DNA of 64,000 bases from Sterolibacterium sp. (lineage in GTDB: Bacteria; Pseudomonadota; Gammaproteobacteria; Burkholderiales; Rhodocyclaceae), in contig JAGOVA010000003.1 of the NCBI GenBank assembly GCA_018061005.1, forward strand, positions 88,110 to 152,109, written 5' to 3'. Of this stretch, positions 18,678 to 30,977 are shown piece after piece (within the stretch, counting starts at the first letter, position 1; every line of letters starts with the position of its first letter). Position numbers and translations under genes: made by a program. The notes beneath the pieces are model-generated. The model was not told the origin of the DNA and did no database searches. It worked only from the letters and a program-made list of their open reading frames with translations.

Positions 18678-19672
18678 GGGTGGCGGGCGAAAAATTGTGT
18701 TCATCGCGCAAGGCTGCCAGTGCGGCGGCCAGCCGCTGCCATTCATGTTCTTCTGCAGGCAGGCCGAAGCGCAGCGCGGCGGGTGTTTCAAAAAGGCGCA
18801 CCAATATGCCGCGCCGCGCCAGTGCCGCATGCCAGACGGCGGCATGGGGTGTGGCGACATACTGGAACAGGGACGTGCCCCGCACTTCCCCCAGCGCAAG
18901 CGCACGCAACAGCGCCGCCAGACGGGCGGATGCCGTCAATAAGCGTTCGCGCTGTGCGGCTTGCCAGCGCACATCCTGCAGCGCGGCTTGCGCGATGACC
19001 CGTGAAGGATGCGCCACCGCCCAGGGGCCGAGGGCTTTGGCCAGACGCTTGAGCAAGGCCGGTGCGCCGCAGGCAAAGCCGACACGTGCACCGGCCAGCC
19101 CGAAAAACTTGCCCAGCGAGCGCAATACCACGAGATTTTCATAGCCCGGCTGACCCGCACAAGCGGCGAGGCTTGCCCCGGAGCGGGCATCGATGAAGGC
19201 TTCATCCACCACCATCAACTGCCGCCCGCGCAGACGTGCGCGCAGGTGTTCAGCGGAATAGCACTGGCCATCCGGGTTGTTGGGATTGCAGAGGACGACA
19301 TACTCGGCCTCGGTCCAGGCTGGTTCCTGTTCATGATCCGGCCAGCCGACGAGCGTGTGCCCCGCGTTCTGCCAGGCAGCGACATGTTCGGCATACAGCG
19401 GCGTGGGCATGGCCACCCGTGCGGAAGGCAGCAGGCGCGGTAGTTGCTGGATGACGGCCTGGCTACCGGCAACGGGCAGTAAATGCGCTGCACCGTAATA
19501 GTCGCAAGCCGCAGCGATCAGCCCGTCGTCCTCTTCGGGCAGACGTTGCCAGACACAGGCCGGTAGTGCGGGCACAGGATAAGGCCAGGGTGCGATGCCC
19601 GTGGAGAGGTCGAGCCATTGCACGAGTGGAATGTTCCATTGCTGCGCTGCGGCGCGCAGACGGCCGCCATGT

Positions 19673-19680
<8 letters not shown>
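18664..19680 (-). CDS. cobC: Threonine-phosphate decarboxylase (aminopropanol arm of cobalamin)
   Basis: A 338-residue class I/II PLP aminotransferase-fold enzyme that makes (R)-1-aminopropan-2-ol phosphate from threonine phosphate; Salmonella calls it CobD. The start MLEHGGRLR is typical. CNPNNPDG and the PLP lysine in [16 protein letters not shown] are visible. It overlaps cbiB by 8 bp and cobQ by 14 bp. The symbol follows the Pseudomonas naming and must not be confused with the CobC phosphatase. Confidence 0.9.
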
Positions 19681-22651
<2,971 letters not shown>

Positions 22652-22655
<4 letters not shown>

Positions 22656-23599
22656 TCGCATTCTTCAAGCTTTGTGGTCTGGCAGAGCACGGACGAGATG
22701 TACGCTTCTGGCAGGCCGTAAGTGGCTGCCAGCGCCTGGGCGCTGCAGTTGCTTTGCTGGATTGATTCGCGCCAGCCGGATAATCCGGCCGAGAGCGAGC
22801 GGCCGGGTCGCTCACCGGGACGGAGTGCGCGTCCCTCTTCGGCAATGACATATTTTGCGTCATAGCCGCGCGGCGTCACCATCAGTCCGTGACGGATGAA
22901 GGTCATCGAGTTGCCGATCAGCACGGTGGTCAGCATGCCGATTTCACATTCGGTCATTTTGTCGAGCGTGGTGAATTCGATGCGCTGTTTGGGTCGCCAG
23001 GCGGATTTGACGATGGCGACAGGCGTTTGCGGGTCGCGGTGGCGCAGCAATAACTGCTGGGCATGGATGATCTGCTCGGAGCGGCGGCCGCTCTTGGGGT
23101 TGTAGAGGGCGATGACAAAATCGGCATAGGCGGCGGCATCGAGACGACGCGCAATGGCCGGCCAGGGCGTGAGCAGGTCGGACAGCGAAATCGCGCAGAA
23201 GTCGTGGGTCAGTGGTGCGCCGACCAGTGCCGCGCAACTGTTGAGTGCGGAGGTGCCGGGGATGATTTCAACCTCAATGTCGTCATCGGGTGTCCAGCCG
23301 GCCTGGAACAGCACTTCGAAGGTCGGCCCGGCCATGCCATAAACGCCTGCATCGCCCGATGAAATCAGCGCGACCTTGCGGCCTTGCCGGGCGCGATCCA
23401 GTGCTTCAATGGCGCGGTCGAGCTCTTCAGTCATGGATTTCTTGATGACTTCCTTGCCTTCGAGCAGGTCAGCCACCAAGCGAATGTAGGTGACGTAACC
23501 GATGATGGTGTCGGCTTCAGCAATGGCAGCGCGGGCGCGTGCCGTCAGGTGGTCGTGGCTGCCGGGGCCTAAACCCACCAGCATGATCTTGCCGTTCAT
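22652..23599 (-). CDS. cobJ: Precorrin-3B / cobalt-factor III C17-methyltransferase (CobJ/CbiH)
   Basis: An SAM-dependent tetrapyrrole methylase that contracts the ring and methylates C17. It starts MNGKIMLVGLGPGSHDHLT with AAGGATG upstream and contains SSGDAGVYGMAG and the IALYNPKSGRR block. The 315-residue length exceeds the usual 240-260. About 50 residues after EEGRALRPGER (ending in a TKLEECE tail with two Cys) are an extra C-terminal part. It overlaps cobE by 4 bp. Confidence 0.93.
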
Positions 23600-24003
23600 G
23601 ATTTCATCCTTGCAATGGAAACGGTGGCGTTGCGGCCATCTGCGCCGCGCCGCTTGTGTTTTTCGACGAGCAGTTGATCTGCGGTAGTGTTTGCCGCAAG
23701 CAATGCGGCGGCTTCTGCCACCGAAGGTGTGCCGGTGTATTTGCGGACGGTTTCCGAGGGGTGTGGCACGTCTATGCAAGCCAGTTCGTCAGCAGAATAA
23801 AAATGGATGTGCCAGCCGTAATGCTGTGCCATGGCCAGCAGGCCTGGCTCGTCGGCTTTGAGCGTGATCGAGGCCACTGTGCTGACATCGGCCAGGCGTG
23901 CGTCGCAGGCAGCCAGTGCTTCGGCAACGCACATGTCGATTGTGGCCTGCGGTGTACCGCGATCGCAGCCGATGCCCAAAGCGATTTTCTGTGTGGGTTT
24001 CAT
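23596..24003 (-). CDS. cobE: CobE/CbiG C-terminal-domain protein
   Basis: A 135-residue protein equal to the C-terminal domain of CbiG, starting MKPTQKIALGIGCDRGTP. It has the conserved GIGCxRG motif, STVASITLKADEPGL, and VAEAAALLAAN. In single-protein CbiG this domain is fused behind the part encoded by the next gene upstream; here the two are separate and overlap by 4 bp. Together they should open the delta-lactone in the anaerobic route. Confidence 0.88.
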   Translation of the reverse strand: MKPTQKIALGIGCDRGTPQATIDMCVAEALAACDARLADVSTVASITLKADEPGLLAMAQHYGWHIHFYSADELACIDVPHPSETVRKYTGTPSVAEAAALLAANTTADQLLVEKHKRRGADGRNATVSIARMKS

Positions 24004-24737
24004 GGTCGATAAATCACGCAGCGACCGGCCACTCGGGTGGCGATGTCGACGGGTAAAGGGCGCGTGCTGATCCACAACACGACGGCGAAGTTTTCTGTCG
24101 CTACCTGCTCGATCTGCCCGAACAGATGCAGATTGTCCGGTAGCGATCCAGCGCGGCCATGGGCGTGTCCCGGCCACCAGTCGGGGCTCCCGGCTTCCTG
24201 CACGATGGCCACCGGCTCACCATTGACCACGGCGGCACTAGCGCGCACGCGTGTGTTGTGATCGGCTTCGATCTGCCAGCCAAACTCCTGGCCGAGCAGG
24301 TCGACCGCGAGGGTTTGTCGCGCATCCGAAGCCGTGGTCAGGACGGACTGGGCATCGAGCTGGGTGGCTAGCCGCATGGCCAGCGCATTGGCGCCACCGG
24401 TGTGGCCGGAGAGCAGGGGAATGACGAAACGCCCCGCTTCATCGACCACCACAATGGCCGGGTCGCTATCCTTGCTCTTCAGGTGTGGCGCGATCAGGCG
24501 GACGACGGCACCCAGTGAAATGAGGCAGATGAGGGCATCGAATTCTTCGAACAGGACGGGGATCTGATCAGCGGTCTTGCCGTGGTAGCCATGGCAGCGA
24601 TGAGTTTCATTAATGCAGGTTTCGGCTTCGGCGTGGAACTTTTCTGGCACGAAGAGCACGGCCTCTTCCAGTGCGGCAAGACAGCGGGCTGCCTGCGTGA
24701 TGCCGTGGCGGGTGATGGCGACGACGGCTATTTTCAT
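24000..24737 (-). CDS. cbiG: CbiG, N-terminal and central domains (cobalt-precorrin-5A hydrolase)
   Basis: This 245-residue protein begins MKIAVVAITRHGITQA and has the CbiG motif ICLISLGAVVRLIAPHLKSKDSDPAIVVVDEAG followed by PLLSGHTGGAN. In the cobalt-early route CbiG releases the C2 fragment as acetaldehyde after lactone opening. The C-terminal domain is supplied by the adjacent cobE, so CbiG is split. Overlaps of 4 bp link it to cobI and cobE. Confidence 0.9.
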   Translation of the reverse strand: MKIAVVAITRHGITQAARCLAALEEAVLFVPEKFHAEAETCINETHRCHGYHGKTADQIPVLFEEFDALICLISLGAVVRLIAPHLKSKDSDPAIVVVDEAGRFVIPLLSGHTGGANALAMRLATQLDAQSVLTTASDARQTLAVDLLGQEFGWQIEADHNTRVRASAAVVNGEPVAIVQEAGSPDWWPGHAHGRAGSLPDNLHLFGQIEQVATENFAVVLWISTRPLPVDIATRVAGRCVIYRP

Positions 24738-25516
24738 GTTTCAGCTCCAGCTTGACGCTGCCGGCAACCCCGCCGCAATTCGCCGCGCATTCGCTTGGTG
24801 TTCTGCACCAGCAGCAAGGAGAGATAACCCACTTTTTCCCCTTTCAGGCGTGCCACGTCGCGCACGATGCGTTCGTCGGGTGCGCCGACTTTTTCGACAA
24901 AGACTGAGCTGGCCAGTAGTTCGCGCTGTTCCAGCAGATTAACAACCTCGTCCATCATCGGTTTGACCTTGAGCAGTGCCAGCGTGTCGAACTCATCGAG
25001 CAGATGATTGATGACCTCGATCCCGTAATTGGCCGGAATCACCGCGAAGGTTTCGTCTTCTTCGGCGAGCGTGACACCCGTTGCGGCGGCGGCAGCAGCG
25101 AATGAGGAGACCCCGGGGATGGTGACGACCTCAAGTTGCGGCAGGTGTTCGCGCACCACGCGGGCAAGGTGGCCGAAGGTGGCGAACGTCGAGGCATCGC
25201 CTTCGACGAGAAACACCAGATCACGCCCTTCAGCGAGCAGGGCGACGGTCTGCTCGGCGGCGCGTGCCCAGGCTTTGGCGAGGATTCCGGCATCGCGCGT
25301 CATCGGGAAAATCAGCGCGACAGCATCGTCAGGCACGGGCAGCCCGCCACGTTCGATGATGGAGAGCGCGTAAGAAGATTCTTCGGCCTTCTTGACGGGA
25401 TACAGCCAGCGTGCGCCTGAGCCGAGCACCGCCCATGCGCGGCGGGTGATGAGTTCCGGGTCGCCGGGGCCCAGCGATGCGCCGATGAGCCTGCCGATGT
25501 GTGAAGATGATGTCAT
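24734..25516 (-). CDS. cobI: Precorrin-2 / cobalt-factor II C20-methyltransferase (CobI/CbiL)
   Basis: A 260-residue SAM-dependent methylase that adds the C20 methyl group. GASLGPGDPELITRRAW near the N-terminus, LVEGDASTFATFGHLA and TIPGVSSFAAAAAATG are family hallmarks. The start MTSSSHIGR at 25516 overlaps the cobL stop by 4 bp. Whether it prefers the cobalt-loaded substrate is inferred from the presence of CbiX. Confidence 0.94.
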   Translation of the reverse strand: MTSSSHIGRLIGASLGPGDPELITRRAWAVLGSGARWLYPVKKAEESSYALSIIERGGLPVPDDAVALIFPMTRDAGILAKAWARAAEQTVALLAEGRDLVFLVEGDASTFATFGHLARVVREHLPQLEVVTIPGVSSFAAAAAATGVTLAEEDETFAVIPANYGIEVINHLLDEFDTLALLKVKPMMDEVVNLLEQRELLASSVFVEKVGAPDERIVRDVARLKGEKVGYLSLLLVQNTKRMRGELRRGCRQRQAGAET

Positions 25517-26817
25517 GGAGATTCCTTGCGGGCGGTGATGATACATACCGGGTTTTGGGCGGCCATGCGTTGCATGTCGAGGATGGGCTGGCTGCGGCTG
25601 GCCTGCAGTTGCACCACATCCCAGTGGACGTCGGCCTCTTTCAGTGTGGTGGTTGCGGTGGCCAGGTTTTCCAGGGTGACGAAATTCATCACCAGTCGGC
25701 CCCCGGGTTTCAGGCGTTCAAGCACGAGACCGATCAGCCCGGCCAGCTCACCGCCAGAGCCGCCGATGAATACCGCATCTGGGGCGGGCCAAGTGTCGAG
25801 ATATTGCGGGGCTTTGCCTTCGACCAGAGTGTAATTGCCGACCCTGAAACGCTGTGCATTGAGGCGGGCGTTGGCGATGTCGGCGGTATTTTTTTCGATG
25901 GCCCAGACATGGCCCGCCGGGGCGAGACGCGCAGCTTCCAGCCCCACCGCACCAGAGCCTGCGCCGATGTCCCAGACGATGGCATCGGGCAGCAAACGCA
26001 TTTTGGCCAGCGACAGGGCGCGGGCTTCCTGTTTGGTAATCAGCCCTTTTCCGGGTGCACGCTGCGCGTATTCGTCATCATTCAGACCAAAGGCCGACGT
26101 GGTTTGTGGCGTGGCGAAATGGTTGCGTTCGACGATCACCACATTGGGCTGAGGGAAGTTGATGAGCGCGGCTGCGGCGGGGGTGAGCTGCGGGTACAGT
26201 GTTTCATCGGGCAGCAGCAAGCGGCAGGCCACAGAAAGGCGGGTGTCGTCGCCATATCCGGCCATCATCAGGGCGCGCGCCAGTCGCGCAGGGGTATTTT
26301 CCGGACCGGTGAATAACATCACGCGCGCTTGACGGGCAATGCAGCGCATGAGCGGATACAAGCCGTGCGTTGGGGGCGCACCGGGGAACCATTCTCCCGC
26401 ATCGGCACTGTGACAGGTGGCAATGCAGATGTCCTGCCAGGCGAGCTTGAAGCGCGCGCAGGCCAGTTGCAATGTGGAGACGGCCGGGAGAATTTCAAAG
26501 CGTGCTGCACCCAGCTTGCCGACCAGCCAGGAGGCGATGCCGTGACAGAGTGGATCGCCCGTGGCCAGTGCCACGACGCGCTGGTTTTGATCGAGTGCGG
26601 CGGTGATCCAGCCGGGGACTGAACCCAGTTGGCCATCCATGGGGCGTAAGGTGGTGTGTGCCGACAGATGTGGCCGGATCAGTTCCAGGGTACGTTGCGC
26701 GCCGATCAGCAGGTCGGCGGCCAGCAGCCGCTGGTGTGCTGTTGCCGACAGTCCGCCCCAGCCGTCGTCGAGCATGCCGAGCAGGGTGCAGGGAGGGGTG
26801 GATTCAGTGGGCTTCAT
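25513..26817 (-). CDS. cobL: Bifunctional precorrin-6B methylase/decarboxylase (CobL, CbiE-CbiT fusion)
   Basis: The N-terminal CbiE half (about residues 15-215, with GMLDDGWGGLSA and ATGDPLCHG) methylates C5. The C-terminal CbiT half (about 235-430, SAM motif IWDIGAGSGAVGLE) methylates C15 and decarboxylates. Start MKPTES at 26817 overlaps cbiD by 14 bp; an in-frame GTG four codons earlier (26829) is possible. The fusion is usual in aerobic-pathway organisms but also occurs in early-cobalt operons. Confidence 0.94.
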   Translation of the reverse strand: MKPTESTPPCTLLGMLDDGWGGLSATAHQRLLAADLLIGAQRTLELIRPHLSAHTTLRPMDGQLGSVPGWITAALDQNQRVVALATGDPLCHGIASWLVGKLGAARFEILPAVSTLQLACARFKLAWQDICIATCHSADAGEWFPGAPPTHGLYPLMRCIARQARVMLFTGPENTPARLARALMMAGYGDDTRLSVACRLLLPDETLYPQLTPAAAALINFPQPNVVIVERNHFATPQTTSAFGLNDDEYAQRAPGKGLITKQEARALSLAKMRLLPDAIVWDIGAGSGAVGLEAARLAPAGHVWAIEKNTADIANARLNAQRFRVGNYTLVEGKAPQYLDTWPAPDAVFIGGSGGELAGLIGLVLERLKPGGRLVMNFVTLENLATATTTLKEADVHWDVVQLQASRSQPILDMQRMAAQNPVCIITARKESP

Positions 26818-27961
26818 GTTGTTCCACACGACAAATGAACTGGCCTTCGAAGTCGCAGACCAGGACGGTGAGCTGGTAGTCGCCGGGGTAGCACTGTGTC
26901 AGGCTGCGGATGGCCTTGATGGCCATGCGACGATGAAAGGCGGTGCTAAGCCCCAGGGTGGTAAGACGCTCGGCAGCGAAACGGGCGGTTTCAGCTGCGC
27001 GGATTTCTTCGACCAGATCGGCGGGCGCGCCCACTTCCTGCGCTGAAGCGGCGAGGATGTCGCGGTCGATTTCGGCTTTCCAGGCATGGGTAACAGAGAG
27101 CCCCTGACACATCTTGGTGAGTTTGCCGACCATCGCGCCCACCGTGATTTGTGGCGTGTGGTGGCGCAGGGCGCGGGTAAAGGCGGCCTTGACGAAGTCA
27201 CCCATCTGCACAAAGCAGGACTCATCCAGTTCGGGCAAGGTGCGCATGGCGAATTTTTCGGTGCGTCCGCCGGTGGTGAATACCAGATGGCGTTGCCCCT
27301 GATGGATCGCCACATCAATCGCCTGCACCACACTGGCGCGAAAGGCGGCGGTTGAGTAAGGGCGGACGATGCCGGTCGTGCCGAGTATGGATATGCCGTT
27401 CAGGATGCCCAGGCGGGCATTCAGTGTTCGTTTGGCCATGGCTTCGCCCCCCGGCACCGAGAGCGTGATTTCCAGCCCGTCGTGTGCCAGTAGTTCGCTC
27501 GCGACGGCACGCACGTTTTCGAGAATGTTGCGGCGGGGAACGGGGTTGATGGCCGGGCCGCCGACTTCCAGCCCCAGCCCCGGCTTGGTGACCGTGCCGA
27601 CTCCCGCGCCGCCTTGCAGCAGCACTTCATTCGCACGATGGGGCAGCAAGCGAACATCGGCCGTCATGTGCACACCATCCGTGGCATCCGGATCATCGCC
27701 CGCATCCTTGATGATGGCTGCATGGGCGTGGCCGCAGTCCTTCTCGATGTAGCCGTCGATGACGGCAAAGTGAACCTCTTGCCCATTAGGCAGGCGGCAC
27801 AGAATGGTGGTGGGTACTTCGCCCGTCAGCAAGCCCAGCGTGGCCGCGCGTGCGGCTGCCGCAGCGCAGGCACCGGTGGTGAAACCGGTGCGATTGCCGC
27901 GTTGCCGCCGGGCTTCGCCCTTGCGGATTTTCTGGGGTGCGTCGGGAGGCGCTGCGTTCAT
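26804..27961 (-). CDS. cbiD: Cobalt-precorrin-5B C1-methyltransferase (CbiD)
   Basis: A 385-residue enzyme specific to the cobalt-early route. It has the hallmark GNRTGFTTGACAAAAARAA near residue 20, then VGTVTKPGLGLEVGGPAINPVPR and a late MVGKLTKMCQG motif. The ATG at 27961 overlaps the cobH stop by 4 bp. It is a strong marker, with CbiX and CbiG, that cobalt is inserted early in this organism. Confidence 0.95.
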   Translation of the reverse strand: MNAAPPDAPQKIRKGEARRQRGNRTGFTTGACAAAAARAATLGLLTGEVPTTILCRLPNGQEVHFAVIDGYIEKDCGHAHAAIIKDAGDDPDATDGVHMTADVRLLPHRANEVLLQGGAGVGTVTKPGLGLEVGGPAINPVPRRNILENVRAVASELLAHDGLEITLSVPGGEAMAKRTLNARLGILNGISILGTTGIVRPYSTAAFRASVVQAIDVAIHQGQRHLVFTTGGRTEKFAMRTLPELDESCFVQMGDFVKAAFTRALRHHTPQITVGAMVGKLTKMCQGLSVTHAWKAEIDRDILAASAQEVGAPADLVEEIRAAETARFAAERLTTLGLSTAFHRRMAIKAIRSLTQCYPGDYQLTVLVCDFEGQFICRVEQHEAH

Positions 27962-28674
27962 GTCGCAGCAGGGTGCTGGCGGGCTTCGGCCAGGGACAAC
28001 AGCGCATGAATGGCGGCAACCACCAGGGTCGAGCCACCCTTGCGGCCACGGATGGCGATCCACGGTGCGGCGTTGACATTCATCAGCAGTTCTTTCGATT
28101 CGGCGGCGGAAACAAAGCCGACGGGCATGCCGATGAGCAGTGCCGGGCGCACGCCCTCTTCGCGGATCAGCCGAACCAGTTCGATCAATGCCGTAGGTGC
28201 GTTACCAATGCCGACGATCGCCCCCTCAAGCTGGCCGAGGCGATGGGCTTTACGCATGGCCTGCACCGCGCGCGTGGTGTTTTCCGCCTGGGCTGCCTTG
28301 ATGACATCTTCATCCGAAATATAGTGATGTGTGCTCAGGCCAAAGTGTTTTAGGCGTGGTTGCGAGAGGCCAACGCAGATCATTTCGACATCGACGACTA
28401 TCGGTGTGCCGCCCTTTGCCACGGCGAGAAAACCGGCCTGCATGGCCTCGGGATGAAAGGCCGTCAGGCCGTTGAATTCGAAGTCGGCATTGGCGTGGAT
28501 CATGCGCCGCACCAGTGGCCATTGTGCGTCAGTGTAGGTGTGTGCACCGGCCTCGGCATCGATGATGGCGAAGGAGTCATGCTCGATGGCGCGACCGGCG
28601 GCCGTGAGTTGTTCGGTGATTAGGTGGCGTGTGGTGTCGAGCGGCATGTGTTTTTCCGGTTCAGGCGTGGCCAT
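27958..28674 (-). CDS. cobH: Precorrin-8X / cobalt-precorrin-8 methylmutase (CobH/CbiC)
   Basis: It moves a methyl group from C11 to C12 to form (hydrogeno)byrinic acid. EHDSFAIIDAEAG, RMIHANADFEF (active-site His) and NAPTALIELVRLI are visible. The start MATPEPEKH at 28674 gives 238 residues and a 14-bp overlap with cbiX, the same overlap seen at three other junctions here. A second ATG at 28647, with GGAA upstream, is an alternative giving 229 residues. Confidence 0.93.
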   Translation of the reverse strand: MATPEPEKHMPLDTTRHLITEQLTAAGRAIEHDSFAIIDAEAGAHTYTDAQWPLVRRMIHANADFEFNGLTAFHPEAMQAGFLAVAKGGTPIVVDVEMICVGLSQPRLKHFGLSTHHYISDEDVIKAAQAENTTRAVQAMRKAHRLGQLEGAIVGIGNAPTALIELVRLIREEGVRPALLIGMPVGFVSAAESKELLMNVNAAPWIAIRGRKGGSTLVVAAIHALLSLAEARQHPAAT

Positions 28675-29440
28675 GAGTGTGTGTGTGCTGCTGCGAGGCA
28701 TCGGCGCGTGTGTCGAGCAGCGTGAAAATTTCTGGTTCAAAAGCGAGGGGTGTGCCGGATGCCAAGGCAATCTGTGGGTATTGGCTTTGGAGGCGTGCCA
28801 GTTGTGTTTGTATGCGCTCAAAGAGCACGCCATTAAACAGATAGACCGGCAGGATGACGATCTGCTGCATGCCCAACTTGACTTGCCGCTGCACCACCGT
28901 TTCCAGGCGTGGCCAGGTTACGCCGGTGAAGGCGAGATCGACCAGTTCGTGGTTGTTGTCTTCGAACAGCCAGCGCGCCATGCGTGCCATCTCGCCATTC
29001 GCGTCGACATCAGACGAGCCTCGTCCCAGCAGGAGGACGCCGGTCGTTTGCGGATCGGGTTGCGCCAGTTCCTGCATTAGCCGATCAAGCTGTTTTTGCA
29101 GTACGGAAAGAAGTTCGCGTCCTATACCCAGCGGCGGCATCACGACGAATTCCACGCTGGGATGCCGCTGGCGAGCGGCTGCGACGGCAACGGGCACATC
29201 CATCTTGACATGACCGGCCGCATTTAAAATAAATGGAATGACTCGCACCTGACGCGCGTCTTGCGCGGCCTGATCAAGCCCGGCGTCGAGCAGCAGATCG
29301 GCATGTTCAATGAAGCACAGTGTGATACGCCATGCCGGATGATGCTCGCGCCATTGCGCGAGGAAGCGCAGGGTGTCGGCGTTGCCTGTGCTGCCGCGTG
29401 AGCCGTGGCCGACGAGCAGGAGTGTGGTGTCCGGTGTCAT
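28661..29440 (-). CDS. cbiX: Sirohydrochlorin cobaltochelatase (long CbiX) with His-rich tail
   Basis: It inserts cobalt into sirohydrochlorin, the entry to the anaerobic corrin route. The 259-residue protein is a tandem of two class II chelatase domains: LLLVGHGSRG in the first and LLLGRGSSD in the second, where the histidine is replaced by arginine. The C-terminus is QQHTHTHGHA, a His-rich tail typical of CbiX and likely a metal reservoir. It overlaps cobM by 4 bp. Confidence 0.93.
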   Translation of the reverse strand: MTPDTTLLLVGHGSRGSTGNADTLRFLAQWREHHPAWRITLCFIEHADLLLDAGLDQAAQDARQVRVIPFILNAAGHVKMDVPVAVAAARQRHPSVEFVVMPPLGIGRELLSVLQKQLDRLMQELAQPDPQTTGVLLLGRGSSDVDANGEMARMARWLFEDNNHELVDLAFTGVTWPRLETVVQRQVKLGMQQIVILPVYLFNGVLFERIQTQLARLQSQYPQIALASGTPLAFEPEIFTLLDTRADASQQHTHTHGHA

Positions 29441-30267
29441 GAAGCAGTCTCTGGTGATGAGCTAATGACCGTAGCCCGGCGAAAGCGATGACTGAAGGAC
29501 GGGTCATAGAGTTTTGAGCGGATCAGCTCGGGCCAGTCGGCCGCGCCCAGTGTGGGGCTGGCGATGACCATGGCCTGACTGGCGACTTTTTCGGCCTGGC
29601 ATTTTTTTTTGATGTCGGCCAGCGTGCCGCGCACAATTTTTTCTTCACCCGGCCATGTGGCTTTTTGCACCACCAGCATCGGGGCATCTTCCGCCCAGCC
29701 AGCCGCGCGGAGTTCTTCCTGCACCTTGTGCAGCAGTGTAATTGAGAGGTAGATGCACAGGGTGGTGTGATGTGCGGCCAGTGCAGCGAGTTCTTCACCC
29801 GCAGGCATCGGCGTGCGTCCGGCCACACGGGTGAGAATCACCGTTTGGGTGACTTCCGGCAGGGTCAGGGTTTCACCCGCAGCGGCCATCGAGGCCATGG
29901 CCGAGGACACCCCCGGCACGATCGTCCATTGGATGCGGGCGGCACTGAGCGGGCGGGTCAGTTCGATCAATGCGCCATACAGCCCCGGGTCGCCGGTTTG
30001 CAGGCGTACCACGATGGCATGGCGTGTGGCACGCTCGATCAGCCAGTCGCTCATTTCTTCCAGCGTCATGTCTTTCGAATCGCGAATTTCGCAACCAGCC
30101 GGCGCGTAGGCGGTCGCTGCGCGGTCGACCAGCGAACCGGCATAGAGTATCGCGCCGGCCTGTTCGAGCAGGCGGCGACCCTTGACCGTGATCAGGTCCG
30201 GATCGCCCGGCCCTGCACCGACGAACCAGACCTTGCCCAACGGGGCAGCGGGATCAACCTGCGGCAT
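29437..30267 (-). CDS. cobM: Precorrin-4 / cobalt-precorrin-4 C11-methyltransferase (CobM/CbiF)
   Basis: A 276-residue SAM-dependent tetrapyrrole methylase. It shows VWFVGAGPGDPDLITVKG, YAGSLVDRA, QTGDPGLYGAL and the VPGVSSAMASMAAAGETLT block. Start MPQVDPA at 30267 overlaps the cbiM stop by 14 bp. It is intact and of normal length. Confidence 0.95.
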   Translation of the reverse strand: MPQVDPAAPLGKVWFVGAGPGDPDLITVKGRRLLEQAGAILYAGSLVDRAATAYAPAGCEIRDSKDMTLEEMSDWLIERATRHAIVVRLQTGDPGLYGALIELTRPLSAARIQWTIVPGVSSAMASMAAAGETLTLPEVTQTVILTRVAGRTPMPAGEELAALAAHHTTLCIYLSITLLHKVQEELRAAGWAEDAPMLVVQKATWPGEEKIVRGTLADIKKKCQAEKVASQAMVIASPTLGAADWPELIRSKLYDPSFSHRFRRATVISSSPETAS

Positions 30268-30931
30268 ACAGGCGCGGCTCCAGCAAGGAGGAATTACGTA
30301 ACCCATGACGCGCTTTGACAGCGGCCAACACGGCCAGATCGAGCAACGGTTCGACCGTGAGCACCAGCAGATAGGCGCCGCCAAAAGAAGCGATTTCACT
30401 CAGGTTGCTGGCGCTGACCCCTTGCCCGTAGATTGCCCAGAAAGCGACCCAGGCGACGATGCCACCCTGATAGGCGAGTGAGAGTTTGAAGGTTTGCGCG
30501 TAGCTCAGATCGACATAGGCGGTTTGTGGCACGATGATTTTCCGCGCCAGTGCCGAGACGGCGAACAGCGGAACCAGCAGAGTGGTCACATTCATGCCGT
30601 ATTGCGGCAGATCGAAGGGTGCGAAGAACAGCCCCTGGATCAGCAAGCCACCGGCCAGGCCGAGGGCGGCGGCGGCTGGGCCGAACAGCAGAAACAGGGT
30701 GGTGCCGATGATGAGATGGACTTCAGACACCCCCACCGGGTGATGCGGCAGGACTTCAAAACAGCAAAAGACCAGCAGGCTGGCCAGCAGGCTGCGGCCG
30801 ATCAGGGCGGGCAAGCCATATTGGTGGCGCGCGCGAATTGCCAGCCAGGCTGTGCCGGCTAGCGCAGCCAGTACCGTGCCATAACTCAACATGATTTTGC
30901 TGCTGTCGACAACGCCGGGGGTGATGTGCAT
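30254..30931 (-). CDS. cbiM: CbiM-type cobalt transport membrane protein (no CbiNQO partners seen)
   Basis: The 225-residue protein begins MHITPGV. In CbiM the N-terminal Met-His forms part of the cobalt-binding site. It has about six to seven membrane helices and HHPVGVSEVHLIIG. AAAGGAG precedes the start. It follows cobO in the riboswitch-controlled operon, which supports cobalt as substrate. CbiM normally works with CbiQ, CbiO and often CbiN; none is in the window, so it either uses distant partners or works alone. Confidence 0.88.
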   Translation of the reverse strand: MHITPGVVDSSKIMLSYGTVLAALAGTAWLAIRARHQYGLPALIGRSLLASLLVFCCFEVLPHHPVGVSEVHLIIGTTLFLLFGPAAAALGLAGGLLIQGLFFAPFDLPQYGMNVTTLLVPLFAVSALARKIIVPQTAYVDLSYAQTFKLSLAYQGGIVAWVAFWAIYGQGVSASNLSEIASFGGAYLLVLTVEPLLDLAVLAAVKARHGLRNSSLLEPRLYAAG

Positions 30932-30977
30932 TTTGTAGCTCCTTTTGTGATGAAAAATGAATAATTGTTTCGATGGC

